From: Gottfriedia luciferensis
GTDB taxonomy: Bacteria; Bacillota; Bacilli; Bacillales; Bacillaceae_G
DNA: 64,000 bases
Reading direction: 5' to 3'
NCBI RefSeq assembly: GCF_001712755.1
Contig: NZ_MDKC01000002.1
Location: forward strand, 1 to 64,000
The position numbers and the translations under genes are program-made. Positions 17,344-26,568 of the stretch are shown here, one piece after another (the stretch's first letter is position 1; each line of letters starts with the position of its first letter). The notes beneath the pieces are model-generated. The model was not told the DNA's origin, made no database searches, and saw nothing but the letters and a program-made list of their open reading frames with translations.

Positions 17344-18393
17344 ATGACTACATTACAGCAAATACCTGAATCATTACAATGGAACGGTGAAAGTTTAAAA
17401 ATTTTAGACCAAACAAAATTACCAACTGAAATATATTATTTTGATGCAACGACATTATTAGATGTACGTGAAGCGATCGTAAAATTACAAGTTAGAGGCG
17501 CACCAGCGATTGGCTTAGCAGCTGCGTATGGACTTTATTTAGGTGTTCGAGAACTTGAAACTGAAAAAATTGATGAATTTCATCAACAAGCAAGAGTATT
17601 AGCAAATGAACTGATTAGCGCGAGACCAACTGCAGTAAATTTAGCATGGGCTGTTGAAAGACTAATTGAATCTAGTAAAGAAGCAGTGACTGTTTCCGAA
17701 GCTAAATTAATTATCATGGAAGAAGCGATTAAATTACATCTAGCAGATGAGGCAACTTGCAAGGAAATCGGTGAAAACGCTTTAACATTATTACATGACG
17801 GCGCAGCAATATTAACTCATTGCAACGCAGGGAGTATTGCGACAAGTCGATACGGAACAGCATTAGCTCCACTTCACTTAGCAAAAGAAATAGGTTGGGA
17901 AATTTCAGCTTATGCAACAGAAACTAGACCAGTATTTCAAGGAGCTAGACTGACTTCTTGGGAATTGAAACAAAGTGGTATCCCAGTTACATTATTAACT
18001 GATAATATGGTCGGCTACTTATTACAAAATAAAAAGGTTGATGCAGTAATAGTTGGAGCTGATCGCATTACTGCTAACGGAGACACTGCAAATAAAATTG
18101 GAACATTACAATTAGCGATTTTAGCAAACTTTTACCAAATCCCATTTTATGTTGCTGCACCTTTATCAACAATCGATTTATCTATCGAATCAGGGAATGA
18201 AATTATCATTGAACAACGGGATCGTACTGAAGTAACGCATATCGGAAATGTTCAAATTGCCCCTGAAGGAATCAATGTACTAAATCCAGCGTTTGACGTG
18301 ACGCCGAATGAACTAATAACGGCAATTATTACAGAAAAAGGAATCGTTTCTAGCGATTATAAGGAAACTTTTAAAAGTTGGGAGCAAGAGTAA
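17344..18393 (+). CDS. mtnA: methylthioribose-1-phosphate isomerase
   Basis: 349 residues, eIF2B-alpha/MtnA fold. RGAPAIGLAAAYGL, the Cys motif THCNAGSIATSRYGTALAPL, and VIVGADRITANGDTANKIGT (catalytic Asp) are the family signatures. It converts methylthioribose-1-P to methylthioribulose-1-P, the MtnB substrate. ATG 17344 has GGAG nine bases upstream and follows mtnK by six bases. A strong terminator closes the operon. Confidence 0.95.
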   Translation: MTTLQQIPESLQWNGESLKILDQTKLPTEIYYFDATTLLDVREAIVKLQVRGAPAIGLAAAYGLYLGVRELETEKIDEFHQQARVLANELISARPTAVNLAWAVERLIESSKEAVTVSEAKLIIMEEAIKLHLADEATCKEIGENALTLLHDGAAILTHCNAGSIATSRYGTALAPLHLAKEIGWEISAYATETRPVFQGARLTSWELKQSGIPVTLLTDNMVGYLLQNKKVDAVIVGADRITANGDTANKIGTLQLAILANFYQIPFYVAAPLSTIDLSIESGNEIIIEQRDRTEVTHIGNVQIAPEGINVLNPAFDVTPNELITAIITEKGIVSSDYKETFKSWEQE

Positions 18394-18404
18394 TTTAATT
18401 CAAT

Positions 18405-18441
18405 GCAAAAGTCCCTCAACTTATGGTTGGGGGACTTTTGA
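18405..18441 (+). terminator. rho-independent terminator of mtnKA
   Basis: AAAAGTCCCTCAAC TTAT GGTTGGGGGACTTTT hairpin. Confidence 0.9.
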
Positions 18442-18890
18442 TTGATTAATAATTACATTTAAAAGAGAAAGAACGACTACTTTTTATTAGTTAAGTCTTC
18501 CCTAGGAAATACTTAAAAGAGCGGTTTTTTTATCATTCATGTAAAATTTTAAAACTTTATTAGTTAAAAATAAAAAAAGACCAATTATCTAGATTTTGAG
18601 TTTCGAATAAACGTCTATGTGAATCGGAATCTTCTATATTATATAGAAAAAATAAAAAGAAATGAATTGCCATGACATGAAATGGAAAATATTCTTTGAA
18701 AAATATCATTATTGTAAGATCGAAAGCAAAATGGCTTAATATTTTGAATAAAAAAGAGCACATATAAAAGCCAATTCTTAAATATAGGGATTGGCTTTTT
18801 ATAGCACTGCATGCTGAAAATTTTTCTATCTTTTTAAGTGATTTCTTTTTTGAAGTCGCCTCTTTCAGTTTATTTTTAGAAGGAAATTGT
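18442..18890. other. non-coding stretch with one strong hairpin
   Basis: No convincing gene. A hairpin AAAAGCCAAT / ATTGGCTTTT (about 18766-18801), flanked by A and T runs on both strands, can end transcription either way. A long minus-strand frame spanning 18560-19024 crosses this hairpin and has no ribosome site. Confidence 0.5.
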
Positions 18891-19027
18891 AAAATTATGG
18901 TGTAAAATACATATAAACATATTCGAATTAGAGAAGAAAAATGGACATTGGGATTGAGCGGATTTATAGTAAGGCTTTTTCCGTAAAGGGAATGCGCAAC
19001 GTTATTAAGTGGGAAGTACACCAATAA
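18891..19027 (+). other. promoter-like element and 28-codon frame
   Basis: AAAATTATGGTGTAAA (18891-18906) is identical to 42714-42729. In both places an ATG follows 34-35 bases later. Here the frame 18941-19027 encodes MDIGIERIYSKAFSVKGMRN plus eight residues, with only a weak GAGAAG site. Coding status uncertain. Confidence 0.3.
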
Positions 19028-19163
19028 AAGACCATTAATTAATAAAGAATAAAAGTTCGTTCCATATGCTAGGAATTTGAGTAAGAACTAGCCATTCGCT
19101 CGTAACAATGCCCGCTGATATTATAACGAAGATTGTTAATCAGATTATTGAGGAGGGTATTTA

Positions 19164-19541
19164 ATGGCAATTAAGCTTAAGCTCTGTCCCATGTGTGGGA
19201 ATGAAAATAAGTGCTCAAGTGGGAAGACGTGTTGGTGTAATGATGAGTATTTCCCAAGAGAGATATTTAATCAGATACCACCAGAAGAGGTGAAAAGATC
19301 TTGTATTTGTAAATCGTGTTTAGATAAGTACAAAGAAGATAACAAAATAGAAGACCTAAAACCTTCTGATATTGGACCAATAGTCTTTAGTCGGAAGAGT
19401 GGCGTTGAACAGGACGATGAAGTATGTTATTGCTATGAAAAGTTTAAAGATAATCTTAAACCAGGAACAGTTACCAAGTGTTTCAAAGAGAAATGTGCTA
19501 ATTACCTAAGTTGCACAAAAGAACGTAATAAAGGAGTTTGA
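19164..19541 (+). CDS. cysteine-rich CWC family protein
   Basis: 125 residues with eleven or more cysteines in two clusters: CPMCGNENKC, GKTCWCND, SCICKSCLDKY in the first 60 residues, matching the short CWC family (named for its Cys-Trp-Cys), and CYCYEKF, CFKEKCANYLSC near the end, which look like a second metal-binding unit absent from usual CWC proteins of about 70 residues. Zinc or iron-sulfur binding is likely; role unknown. GAGGAGGG precedes ATG 19164. Confidence 0.75.
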   Translation: MAIKLKLCPMCGNENKCSSGKTCWCNDEYFPREIFNQIPPEEVKRSCICKSCLDKYKEDNKIEDLKPSDIGPIVFSRKSGVEQDDEVCYCYEKFKDNLKPGTVTKCFKEKCANYLSCTKERNKGV

Positions 19542-19567
19542 CTAAGAAGTTGGTCAGTTGGTCAGAA

Positions 19568-19608
19568 AAATTGGCAGGTTTGCTATAAAGAGTAAACCTG
19601 CCAATTTT
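19568..19608 (+). terminator. rho-independent terminator
   Basis: AAATTGGCAGGTTT / AAACCTGCCAATTTT hairpin after the CWC gene. Confidence 0.9.
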
Positions 19609-19631
19609 GTGTAATAAATAAAAATTGTATG

Positions 19632-19663
19632 CAAAAAGCTACATCCTATTTAGAATGTAGCTT
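19632..19663 (-). terminator. terminator of the CatB-like gene
   Basis: AAGCTACAT / ATGTAGCTT hairpin with an A run on the plus strand, read as a T run by the minus-strand gene. Confidence 0.7.
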
Positions 19664-19674
19664 GTCTAACTTAA

Positions 19675-20334
19675 TTATCTTTCTTTTACTTCAATGTTAT
19701 AAAAATCATATAACTTTTCTATGGATGAACTGGACAAAAGAGGTACCGCTCTTTTAACCAATTCTCTATCCCAATCAAACCAACGCATTTCCATTAGTTT
19801 ATTAATCTCTGAATCTGTGAATCGTTTCTCTATTTCTATTGAAGGATTTCCACCAACTATTGTATATGGAGGTACGTTTTTAGATACGACAGAACCTGCT
19901 GCAACGATTGCACCTTCACCAATTGTAACACCAGGCATAATAATAGCGTTCATGCCAATCCAGGCATCACTTTTAATAACTGTATCACCTTTTGGTTCAT
20001 AAGATGGTCCTATTTGTTCACCAAATGGATAAACTGTAATCCATTCTGAATGGTGGTTATGATTACCCCCCATTAAAATGACAACTCCACTTGCAATACA
20101 AACATAATTTCCAATAATGAGTTTATCTAGATGCCAACCAAACTGTTCAATTGGATTGAAGAGTTCTTGGGATTTAGCATCACCCCATAAATACCTTACA
20201 CAGCCATCTTCAAAATTTTGATTACCATAATACCCTGAATAATAGGGATACTCCCCTACTTCAATGAGTGGATTTGTCACTATATCTTTTAAATACTTTG
20301 TTTCAGACCAATGATTAAATAATGGATGATTCAT
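19675..20334 (-). CDS. CatB/Vat-type xenobiotic acetyltransferase
   Basis: 219 residues, left-handed beta-helix acetyltransferase. Hexapeptide repeats run from about residue 70 to 170 (IIGNYVCIASGVVI, VIKSDAWIGMNAIIMPGVTI, GEGAIVAAGSVVSKNVPPYT). The catalytic histidine lies in GGNHNHHSEW, the position used in type B chloramphenicol and streptogramin (Vat) acetyltransferases. Start MNHPLFNHWSETKYLKDIV is typical of the family. It would O-acetylate a drug or sugar with acetyl-CoA; resistance is possible but not shown, as many homologues are housekeeping. Monocistronic. Confidence 0.8.
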   Translation of the reverse strand: MNHPLFNHWSETKYLKDIVTNPLIEVGEYPYYSGYYGNQNFEDGCVRYLWGDAKSQELFNPIEQFGWHLDKLIIGNYVCIASGVVILMGGNHNHHSEWITVYPFGEQIGPSYEPKGDTVIKSDAWIGMNAIIMPGVTIGEGAIVAAGSVVSKNVPPYTIVGGNPSIEIEKRFTDSEINKLMEMRWFDWDRELVKRAVPLLSSSSIEKLYDFYNIEVKER

Positions 20335-20500
20335 AATTATATTCCTCGCTTCTAAGTATTGTAGATTCTAGAATTTACTTAGAAGCCTAATACCACAGCG
20401 ACATTTTTAAACTTTTTCAAACGACGAACCATTATCTTCAGCCTTTCTGTTAACGTAAAAAAAATCATAACTTAATAAGATACTTTAGTCAAATTGTAAA

Positions 20501-20592
20501 TTATGTCCTTAAACTAATCATGCATTAGATTAAGACTAGCTGCTAATATGAGTCTTTCTTATTAAAGTAAATGACAGGATAGTTGAACAAAA
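20501..20592 (+). repeat. palindromic junction element F (solitary)
   Basis: Block 1 TTATGTCCTTAAACTAATCA then TGCATTAG; hairpin AAGACT...AGTCTT (20532-20556); block 2 TTATTAAAGTAAATGACAGG then ATAGTTGAACAA. Same architecture as elements A and B, placed directly before a GNAT gene. Confidence 0.7.
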
Positions 20593-20665
20593 AAGCAGTA
20601 ATTATGAAGAAGTAAATGGTAAAATAAGGTAAAATTGTATGAAACAGAATAGGAGAAAAGTTGAA

Positions 20666-21094
20666 ATGGATCTAAATATAACTAAGGATTTTAATGAGAA
20701 AGATAAAAAATATATTAATAGTAGTTTGTATGAATTTAACTTAAAACATTTTCCTGAAGATTTAAGGGGCAGATATCAAGAGGTTAATTTATTTCTTAAG
20801 GATGAGAATGGTACTGTACGTGGTGGGATATTAGGTGAGATTTGCTGGAATTGGTTAGAAATTCATACTTTTATGATTGATGAAGATATTCGTAAACTTG
20901 GATATGGAGCCAAATTGTTATTTGAAGTTGAACAAATAGCGCTTGAAAAGAATTGTGATTTCATAAAGGTAGACACTTTGAGCTTCCAGGCTTTAGATTT
21001 TTATAAGAAGTTCGGCTATCAAGTTTATGGAACACTTGATAAAGTGGGAAGAGAATATGAGCATTTCTTTTTAAAAAAAGATTTATCATTTTAA
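20666..21094 (+). CDS. GNAT family N-acetyltransferase
   Basis: 142 residues from ATG 20666, which has AGGAGAAAAG upstream; the in-frame ATG at 20641 lacks one. The acetyl-CoA loop is IRKLGYGAKLLFEVEQIALE, followed by FIKVDTLSFQALDFYKKFGY, the standard GNAT motif A/B order. Substrate unknown. It follows junction element F, so it belongs with the orphan accessory genes of the two arrays. Confidence 0.8.
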   Translation: MDLNITKDFNEKDKKYINSSLYEFNLKHFPEDLRGRYQEVNLFLKDENGTVRGGILGEICWNWLEIHTFMIDEDIRKLGYGAKLLFEVEQIALEKNCDFIKVDTLSFQALDFYKKFGYQVYGTLDKVGREYEHFFLKKDLSF

Positions 21095-21207
21095 GTACTT
21101 AGTGAATATCATAACAGTTAAATTTGAGGACGTTCAATTGAAACCAAGTTTAAATCCCCTCAACAAATAAACGGATTTAATCATATATGTAAAGAATACA
21201 AACCGTT

Positions 21208-21240
21208 ATAATCTCCAAACTAATGGAGATTATTTTTTTT
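21208..21240 (+). terminator. rho-independent terminator
   Basis: TAATCTCC / GGAGATTA hairpin with eight T. Confidence 0.85.
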
Positions 21241-21296
21241 AATAAAATAGTAGAATTTTAACTAATATTGCATAGAATAAAAAACAAATATTTTCA

Positions 21297-21347
21297 TGTT
21301 AGATTTTCTAACATCGTATTGACAGATTATCTAACATGAAATAAAAT
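21297..21347 (+). promoter_or_regulatory. glnR promoter with two GlnR boxes
   Basis: TTGACA (21319-21324), 17 bases, TAAAAT (21342-21347). GlnR/TnrA box 1 TGTTAGATTTTCTAACA (21297-21313) fits TGTNA-N7-TNACA exactly; box 2 TGACAGATTATCTAACA (21320-21336) fills the spacer. This is the known Bacillus arrangement for autorepression of glnRA under nitrogen excess. Confidence 0.95.
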
Positions 21348-21376
21348 ACTTATAGATGAACGAAAGGAGCATTGCT

Positions 21377-21778
21377 ATGAATGATCAAGTAAGACGCTCA
21401 ACGCCACTTTTCCCAATCGGAATAGTCATTTCGTTAACTGAATTATCCGCAAGACAAATTCGATATTATGAAGAGCATGATTTAATTCGTCCTGCTCGTA
21501 CTGAAGGTAATCGTAGATTATTTTCTTTCAATGATGTCGATCGATTATTAGAGATAAAAACTTTTATAGAACAAGGCTTAAATTTAGCAGGAATTAAAGA
21601 AGTACTCAATTTAAAATCGTCAGAAAAATCCAAAGAAACAGTGGTTCAACAAGTCATTGTTGAAAAATCAATATCAGATGAACAGCTCCGAAAAATGCTT
21701 CGTCAAGAGTTATATCAAAATGGTAAGTTAGGTAGAACCTCTTTACGACAAGGAGATATGTCTCGATTCTTTCATTAA
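21377..21778 (+). CDS. glnR: glutamine synthetase repressor
   Basis: 133 residues, MerR family. The winged helix reads [20 protein letters not shown] and [14 protein letters not shown]; the C-terminal tail ([16 protein letters not shown]) is the GlnR segment that senses feedback-inhibited glutamine synthetase. ATG 21377 has GAAAGGAG upstream. It binds the two boxes in its own promoter and represses the glnA genes that follow. Confidence 0.95.
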   Translation: MNDQVRRSTPLFPIGIVISLTELSARQIRYYEEHDLIRPARTEGNRRLFSFNDVDRLLEIKTFIEQGLNLAGIKEVLNLKSSEKSKETVVQQVIVEKSISDEQLRKMLRQELYQNGKLGRTSLRQGDMSRFFH

Positions 21779-21835
21779 GTTATTGATTAAGTCTGGATTA
21801 TTCTAGCTTTTATATTTATATGGGGGGAAATATAA

Positions 21836-23137
21836 ATGAAAAAGGAAACGATTTTAAATAGTGTTGAAGAACATAGTCTTGAATTTGTACAGTTATTTTT
21901 TACAGATGTAGAAGGGGTATTCAAACATTTAGAACTACCAATCACACAAATTGAAAAAATACTTAATAACGAAACTATGTTTGATGGCTCTAGTATTAAC
22001 GGATTCACAAAAATTGAAGCAAGTGATATGATGCTTTTCCCAGATTTGAATACTTGGAAAGTCGACACTAACGAAAAGGTTGGACTCTTCATTTGTGATG
22101 TTTATTACCCGAATGGTACACCTTTTGAAGGTGATCCAAGAAATGTGCTTAAACGCGCAATTGAAAAAGCGACTGACAAGGGATTTACTTCCTTTAATGT
22201 AGGACCTGAACCTGAATTCTTCCTATTTACTAAGGAAGGAAATCAATTAGTTCCAAACGACAATGGTGGATATTTTGATGTAGCCCCCCTAGATAAAACA
22301 GTTAAAATACGACGTGAAATTACGAAAGCACTTCAGGCTTTAGGATTAGAAGTTGAGGCTTTACATCACGAAGTTGCAATCGGTCAACATGAGATCGATT
22401 GGAAATACGCACCAGGATTACAAACAGCTGATAATATTCAATTATTTAAATATACAGTTAAAACAATTGCTGAAAAAAATGGTTTAGTTGCTACATTCAT
22501 GCCAAAACCAATTTTTGGAGAAAATGGCTCAGGTATGCATTGTCATATGAGTCTAGGAAATGATAATGGTAATGCCTTTTATGATCAGCATGATTCAATT
22601 GGATTATCTGAAACAGCACGACAATTTATTGCAGGTGTATTAACACATGCTCGTGCAAATGCTTCAGTTACAAATCCAACAGTTAATTCATATAAACGTT
22701 TAGTTCCAGGTTATGAAGCACCAGTTTACGTAGCTTGGTCACAAAGTAATCGTACATGTACAATTCGTATACCGGCTGCAAGAGGTGCAGGTACTAGAAT
22801 CGAAGTACGAAATCCAGACCCATCTGCAAATCCTTATCTAGCTTTAGCTGTTTTATTATCTGCAGGCTTGGATGGTATTGAAAGAAAATTAACACCTCCA
22901 GTCGAACGAAGTGAAAACCTGTATTTGATGGATGACGTAACTAGAAAAGCAGAAGGCATTGAAACATTGCCTGGAAGCTTGCTTGAAGCAGTTACAGAAC
23001 TTGAAAACAGTGAATTCCTGCAGCAGGTTTTAGGGAAACACGTATTTTATTCGTTCCTTCAAAACAAAAAAGAAGAATGGGATGCATATCGATTACGTGT
23101 ATCAGAATGGGAAAAAGAAACATATTTAAACTGCTAA
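21836..23137 (+). CDS. glnA: glutamine synthetase type I paralogue
   Basis: 433 residues, class I glutamine synthetase. Active-site segments are kept: [62 protein letters not shown]. It differs from the canonical GlnA next door: the loop after LNTW is shortened (KVDTNEKVG in place of the [11 protein letters not shown] type) and the arginine equivalent to Bacillus subtilis R62, needed for glutamine feedback, is Lys59 (GFTKIEAS). It lies 57 bases after glnR under the same promoter. Probably catalytically active but differently regulated; a gamma-glutamyl-amine synthetase role is a less likely alternative. Confidence 0.85.
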   Translation: MKKETILNSVEEHSLEFVQLFFTDVEGVFKHLELPITQIEKILNNETMFDGSSINGFTKIEASDMMLFPDLNTWKVDTNEKVGLFICDVYYPNGTPFEGDPRNVLKRAIEKATDKGFTSFNVGPEPEFFLFTKEGNQLVPNDNGGYFDVAPLDKTVKIRREITKALQALGLEVEALHHEVAIGQHEIDWKYAPGLQTADNIQLFKYTVKTIAEKNGLVATFMPKPIFGENGSGMHCHMSLGNDNGNAFYDQHDSIGLSETARQFIAGVLTHARANASVTNPTVNSYKRLVPGYEAPVYVAWSQSNRTCTIRIPAARGAGTRIEVRNPDPSANPYLALAVLLSAGLDGIERKLTPPVERSENLYLMDDVTRKAEGIETLPGSLLEAVTELENSEFLQQVLGKHVFYSFLQNKKEEWDAYRLRVSEWEKETYLNC

Positions 23138-23155
23138 TCACTAAACTTAAAATAA

Positions 23156-23203
23156 AAAAAATAGAAAAGTGGAAGTAGCATATCTCTACTTTTCTATTTT
23201 AAA
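23156..23203 (+). terminator. hairpin between the two glnA genes
   Basis: AAAATAGAAAAGT / ACTTTTCTATTTT with a bulged 16-base centre. A terminator or processing site that would separate or tune expression of the two synthetase genes. I do not find a clean promoter or full GlnR box in the remaining 50 bases before the second gene. Confidence 0.6.
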
Positions 23204-23252
23204 GTGTGTTAGACTAATTTTGTTTGTTGCATACGAAAGGGGAACTTTTATA

Positions 23253-24587
23253 ATGGCTAAGTTTACAAAAGAAGATATTTTCCGTATTTCAAAAGAACAA
23301 AACGTAAAGTACATACGTCTACAATTTACGGATTTACTAGGGATTATCAAAAACGTTGAAATTCCAGTAAGTCAGCTTGAAAAAGCTTTAGACAATAAAA
23401 TGATGTTTGACGGTTCTTCAATTGAAGGATTCGTTCGTATCGAAGAATCAGATATGTATTTATTCCCTGATTTAGACACTTGGGTAGTATTCCCATGGAC
23501 TGCTGAAAAAGGAAAAGTAGCTCGTTTAATCTGTGATATTTACAATGCAGATGGTACTCCATTTGAAGGAGATCCTCGTAATAACTTAAAACGTATGTTA
23601 AAAGAAATGGAAGCTCTAGGCTTCACAGATTTCAACTTAGGGCCTGAGCCAGAATTCTTCTTATTTAAATTAGATGAAAAAGGCGAACCAACTCTTGAGT
23701 TAAATGATAAGGGTGGTTACTTCGACTTAGCACCAACTGACTTAGGTGAAAACTGCCGTCGTGATATCGTTCTTGAACTTGAAGAAATGGGCTTTGAAAT
23801 CGAAGCATCTCACCACGAAGTAGCTCCAGGACAACATGAAATTGATTTCAAATATGCTGGTGCAATCAAAGCTTGTGATGACATTCAAACATTTAAATTA
23901 GTTGTAAAAACAATCGCTCGTAAACACGGTTTACACGCTACATTCATGCCAAAACCACTATTTGGTGTAAACGGTTCAGGTATGCACTGTAACTTATCAT
24001 TATTTACAAATGGTAAAAACGCATTCTACGATGAGACTGGTGAATTAGGTTTAAGTGAAACTGCACGTCACTTCATCGCAGGGATCTTAAAGCATGCTCC
24101 AAACTTTACAGCTGTTACAAACCCAACTGTAAACTCATACAAACGTTTAGTACCTGGCTATGAAGCTCCATGTTACGTAGCTTGGTCTGCAAGAAACCGT
24201 AGTCCACTAATTCGTATTCCTGCATCTCGTGGCTTAAGCACACGTGTAGAAGTACGTTCAGTTGACCCAGCTGCAAACCCATACTTAGCATTATCAGTAT
24301 TATTAGCAGCAGGTTTAGACGGAATCAAAAATAAATTAGAAGCTCCAGCTCCAGTAGACCGTAACATCTACGTTATGTCTAAAGAAGAGCGCGAAGAAGT
24401 TGGAATCATCGATTTACCAGCAACTTTAGCAGCTGCACTTGATCTATTAAAAACTGACGAAGTAATCGTTGGTGCTCTAGGATCACACTTATTCGAACAC
24501 TTTGTAGAAGCAAAAGAAATCGAATGGGATATCTTCCGTACTCAAGTTCACCCTTGGGAAAGAGATCAATACATGTCAGTATATTAA
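23253..24587 (+). CDS. glnA: glutamine synthetase type I (canonical)
   Basis: 444 residues, the exact length of the Bacillus GlnA, from ATG 23253 with AAAGGGGAA upstream. It carries the feedback arginine in GFVRIEES, the glutamate flap [12 protein letters not shown], and metal ligands in GPEPEFFLF and [14 protein letters not shown]. It makes glutamine from glutamate, ammonia and ATP as a dodecamer, and its feedback-inhibited form would activate GlnR. Codon use is strongly biased (GTA, CGT, TTA, AAC), as expected for a highly expressed gene, more so than the paralogue before it. Followed by a terminator. Confidence 0.95.
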   Translation: MAKFTKEDIFRISKEQNVKYIRLQFTDLLGIIKNVEIPVSQLEKALDNKMMFDGSSIEGFVRIEESDMYLFPDLDTWVVFPWTAEKGKVARLICDIYNADGTPFEGDPRNNLKRMLKEMEALGFTDFNLGPEPEFFLFKLDEKGEPTLELNDKGGYFDLAPTDLGENCRRDIVLELEEMGFEIEASHHEVAPGQHEIDFKYAGAIKACDDIQTFKLVVKTIARKHGLHATFMPKPLFGVNGSGMHCNLSLFTNGKNAFYDETGELGLSETARHFIAGILKHAPNFTAVTNPTVNSYKRLVPGYEAPCYVAWSARNRSPLIRIPASRGLSTRVEVRSVDPAANPYLALSVLLAAGLDGIKNKLEAPAPVDRNIYVMSKEEREEVGIIDLPATLAAALDLLKTDEVIVGALGSHLFEHFVEAKEIEWDIFRTQVHPWERDQYMSVY

Positions 24588-24593
24588 TCAAAT

Positions 24594-24628
24594 CAACCCT
24601 TGACGCTATTAGCGTTGAGGGTTTTTAT
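24594..24628 (+). terminator. rho-independent terminator of glnA
   Basis: ACCCTTGACGC TATTA GCGTTGAGGGT plus T run. A near copy of this terminator with the preceding gene end appears at 52459-52547. Confidence 0.9.
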
Positions 24629-24763
24629 CATTTCTTATACTTACTTAGGTATAGATGGTCTATATTAATTGAATAATATAACCATTAAACAATTCAATCT
24701 ATTAAAAGAGTAAAATTGAGCTTTGCTTGCGCTAAAATAATAGGTTAGCCTAAGGAGAATTTA

Positions 24764-25621
24764 ATGAACGCTATATCTAGAATGAAGTATTCAAATTGGA
24801 GATATGTAAGGTTATGTCTGCAATTGATTGTAAGTTTTATTCCGATTATTATCTTAGTAAGTTCTTTAAAAACGTTACTTTATGAATTTAGAATGATTGG
24901 CATTTTTATATCATTTATCATTGTGATATTTGCAATAACAGCATTTTTTAACAAGAGTGAAGAATTTCTAAAGTTAACTCGAATTCTAGTTTTTTATAAC
25001 TTTGGGGTAGTAATTGTCATTTTTTTAATTTATTACATATCTAATATTATGGTTATAACTGATTATTATGGTTTTGAAGGACTATTTAGAAAAAATATTA
25101 AAATTGCTAAGTGGATCTATTTTTTAATCTGTTTTTTCCACCCGATTGCTTTGCCAATTCCAGAAGCAGTCACTGTTTTAGCTGCAAGTACAGTGTTTGG
25201 TTCTTTTTATGGTTTTATAATTGATTTCGTAGGAATTGTTTTAGGGAATATTACTATGTTTTTTTTAGCAAGATATGGCGGATTAAAGGTAGTTAATCGG
25301 TTTATTAAAACAAAGCACCTTACAAAATATAATGAAATGGTTAAAAAAAATGAAACACTATTTATTACAATTTTGTTGATTGTTCCTGTTTTGCCAGATG
25401 AAATTGTCAGTGTTGGAGCAGGGATTACCAATGTTTCTATTAAAAAATATATATTAATCGTATGTTTTTCAAAATTAATAACATCTTCACTACTTGCATA
25501 CTCAATAGAATTAACTAAGATATTTTCTTTATCAACAAACCAATTAATAATATTAATCTCAATAATAGTTCTAGTGTTATTTTTTCTTTCTACATTTTTA
25601 AAAAAAAGAAAGCTTAATTAG
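24764..25621 (+). CDS. VTT-domain (TVP38/DedA-like) membrane protein
   Basis: 285 residues, about seven hydrophobic segments. The VTT core is in the second half: HPIALPIPEAVTVLAASTVF, FVGIVLGNITMFFLARYGG, and the re-entrant LLIVPVLPDEIVSVGAGITN. VTT/DedA proteins are linked to phospholipid flipping and membrane homeostasis. TAAGGAG precedes ATG 24764. A second, shorter VTT protein lies at 26569, with a broken cardiolipin synthase between them. Confidence 0.75.
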   Translation: MNAISRMKYSNWRYVRLCLQLIVSFIPIIILVSSLKTLLYEFRMIGIFISFIIVIFAITAFFNKSEEFLKLTRILVFYNFGVVIVIFLIYYISNIMVITDYYGFEGLFRKNIKIAKWIYFLICFFHPIALPIPEAVTVLAASTVFGSFYGFIIDFVGIVLGNITMFFLARYGGLKVVNRFIKTKHLTKYNEMVKKNETLFITILLIVPVLPDEIVSVGAGITNVSIKKYILIVCFSKLITSSLLAYSIELTKIFSLSTNQLIILISIIVLVLFFLSTFLKKRKLN

Positions 25622-25630
25622 ATTTATACT

Positions 25631-25657
25631 TAAAAAAGGAGCCAAAAGCTCCTTTTA
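25631..25657. terminator. bidirectional terminator
   Basis: AAAAAGGAGC CAAAA GCTCCTTTT hairpin between the converging VTT gene and cls remnant. Confidence 0.85.
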
Positions 25658-25668
25658 TTTGGAGAAAA

Positions 25669-26337
25669 TTATAATAAGGGTGAAAATAAGCGTGTTAGTG
25701 ACTCAATTAACTTTTTAAATAAACTACGTTCTATAAATTCCGTAACATCTAACTTAGTAGAAACAGAAAAATCATTTAAAAAAGATTGTTTAACTGGAGC
25801 AACTGCATCTGATTCATATAAAAATGATGTCAATTCATAGTTTAAATGCAAACTTCTTACATCTAAGTTAGCAGTACCAACTGAAGCAATTTCATGATCA
25901 ATCAATATAACCTTTGCGTGAAGGAAATTCTTTTTATAAGTATAAATTTTAACGCCACTTTCTAATAGAGGAGCGAAATATGACTTAGATGCTGAATCAC
26001 TCAAAATACTATCACTTTTTCCCGGATAAATGATCCTTACGTCTAATCCAGACATTGCTTTAAGTTTTAAAATCGTGAAAATCTCTTGGTCTGGAACGAA
26101 ATAGGGAGTGGTAATCCAGATACTGTTTTCAGCGATTGTAAGCAGAGTATGAAAAGCATTCCTCATAATTGGTTCCTTCGTGTCAGGTCCACTTCCAAAA
26201 ATTTGAATAGCTCCTTTTACCTTATTTTTTTCATCTTGAAGATTTTGATCATTACTTTTTTCATTGTTTGATAGAATCCTTGTGACTGACTCATTAAAAG
26301 CTCCCAAAAAATCAGTAAGGATAAAGCGATTAAGCTC
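25669..26337 (-). pseudogene. cls: cardiolipin synthase, N-terminal half missing
   Basis: The frame encodes only the second phospholipase-D domain of a cardiolipin synthase: IWITTPYFVPDQEI, LDVRIIYPGKSDS, and the HKD-type motif HAKVILIDHEIASVGTANLD. Complete enzymes have about 480-510 residues with two N-terminal helices and two HKD motifs; here the first domain and the helices are absent. The frame runs back to an in-frame stop near 26340, with residues that still align to the inter-domain linker (RFILTDFLGAFNES). A TTG at 26307 has no proper ribosome site. A single-motif protein is probably inactive in making cardiolipin. Confidence 0.8.
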
Positions 26338-26568
26338 TTAGAGATATTTGTGCTAACAATAAAACACCTACAATCTTCCTTATTACTATATGTAGCAATT
26401 TTAATTTTTCCAATCTTAAATATTGATATACATAATCAATAGAAGGAAAAAAATTAAAAGTTCTTTATGATTTCTTAAGAATTACTTATATAAATGTAGT
26501 AGAAAATTTAATATGTATAGTCGAAAATATGAATACTTAATTATTAAACTATGAAATGAGGAAAGAAA
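26338..26568. promoter_or_regulatory. intergenic with possible response-regulator site
   Basis: No gene. TTCTTAAGAA occurs at about 26471-26480 (TTTCTTAAGAATTACTTATA) ahead of the second VTT gene; the same palindrome is ahead of the methyltransferase gene at 27140. A candidate binding site for the response regulator encoded at 27817. Confidence 0.35.

Noticed and set aside
18560-19024. 154-codon minus-strand frame
   Set aside because: It crosses a strong terminator hairpin (about 18766-18801), has no ribosome site and looks compositionally like translated AT-rich spacer.
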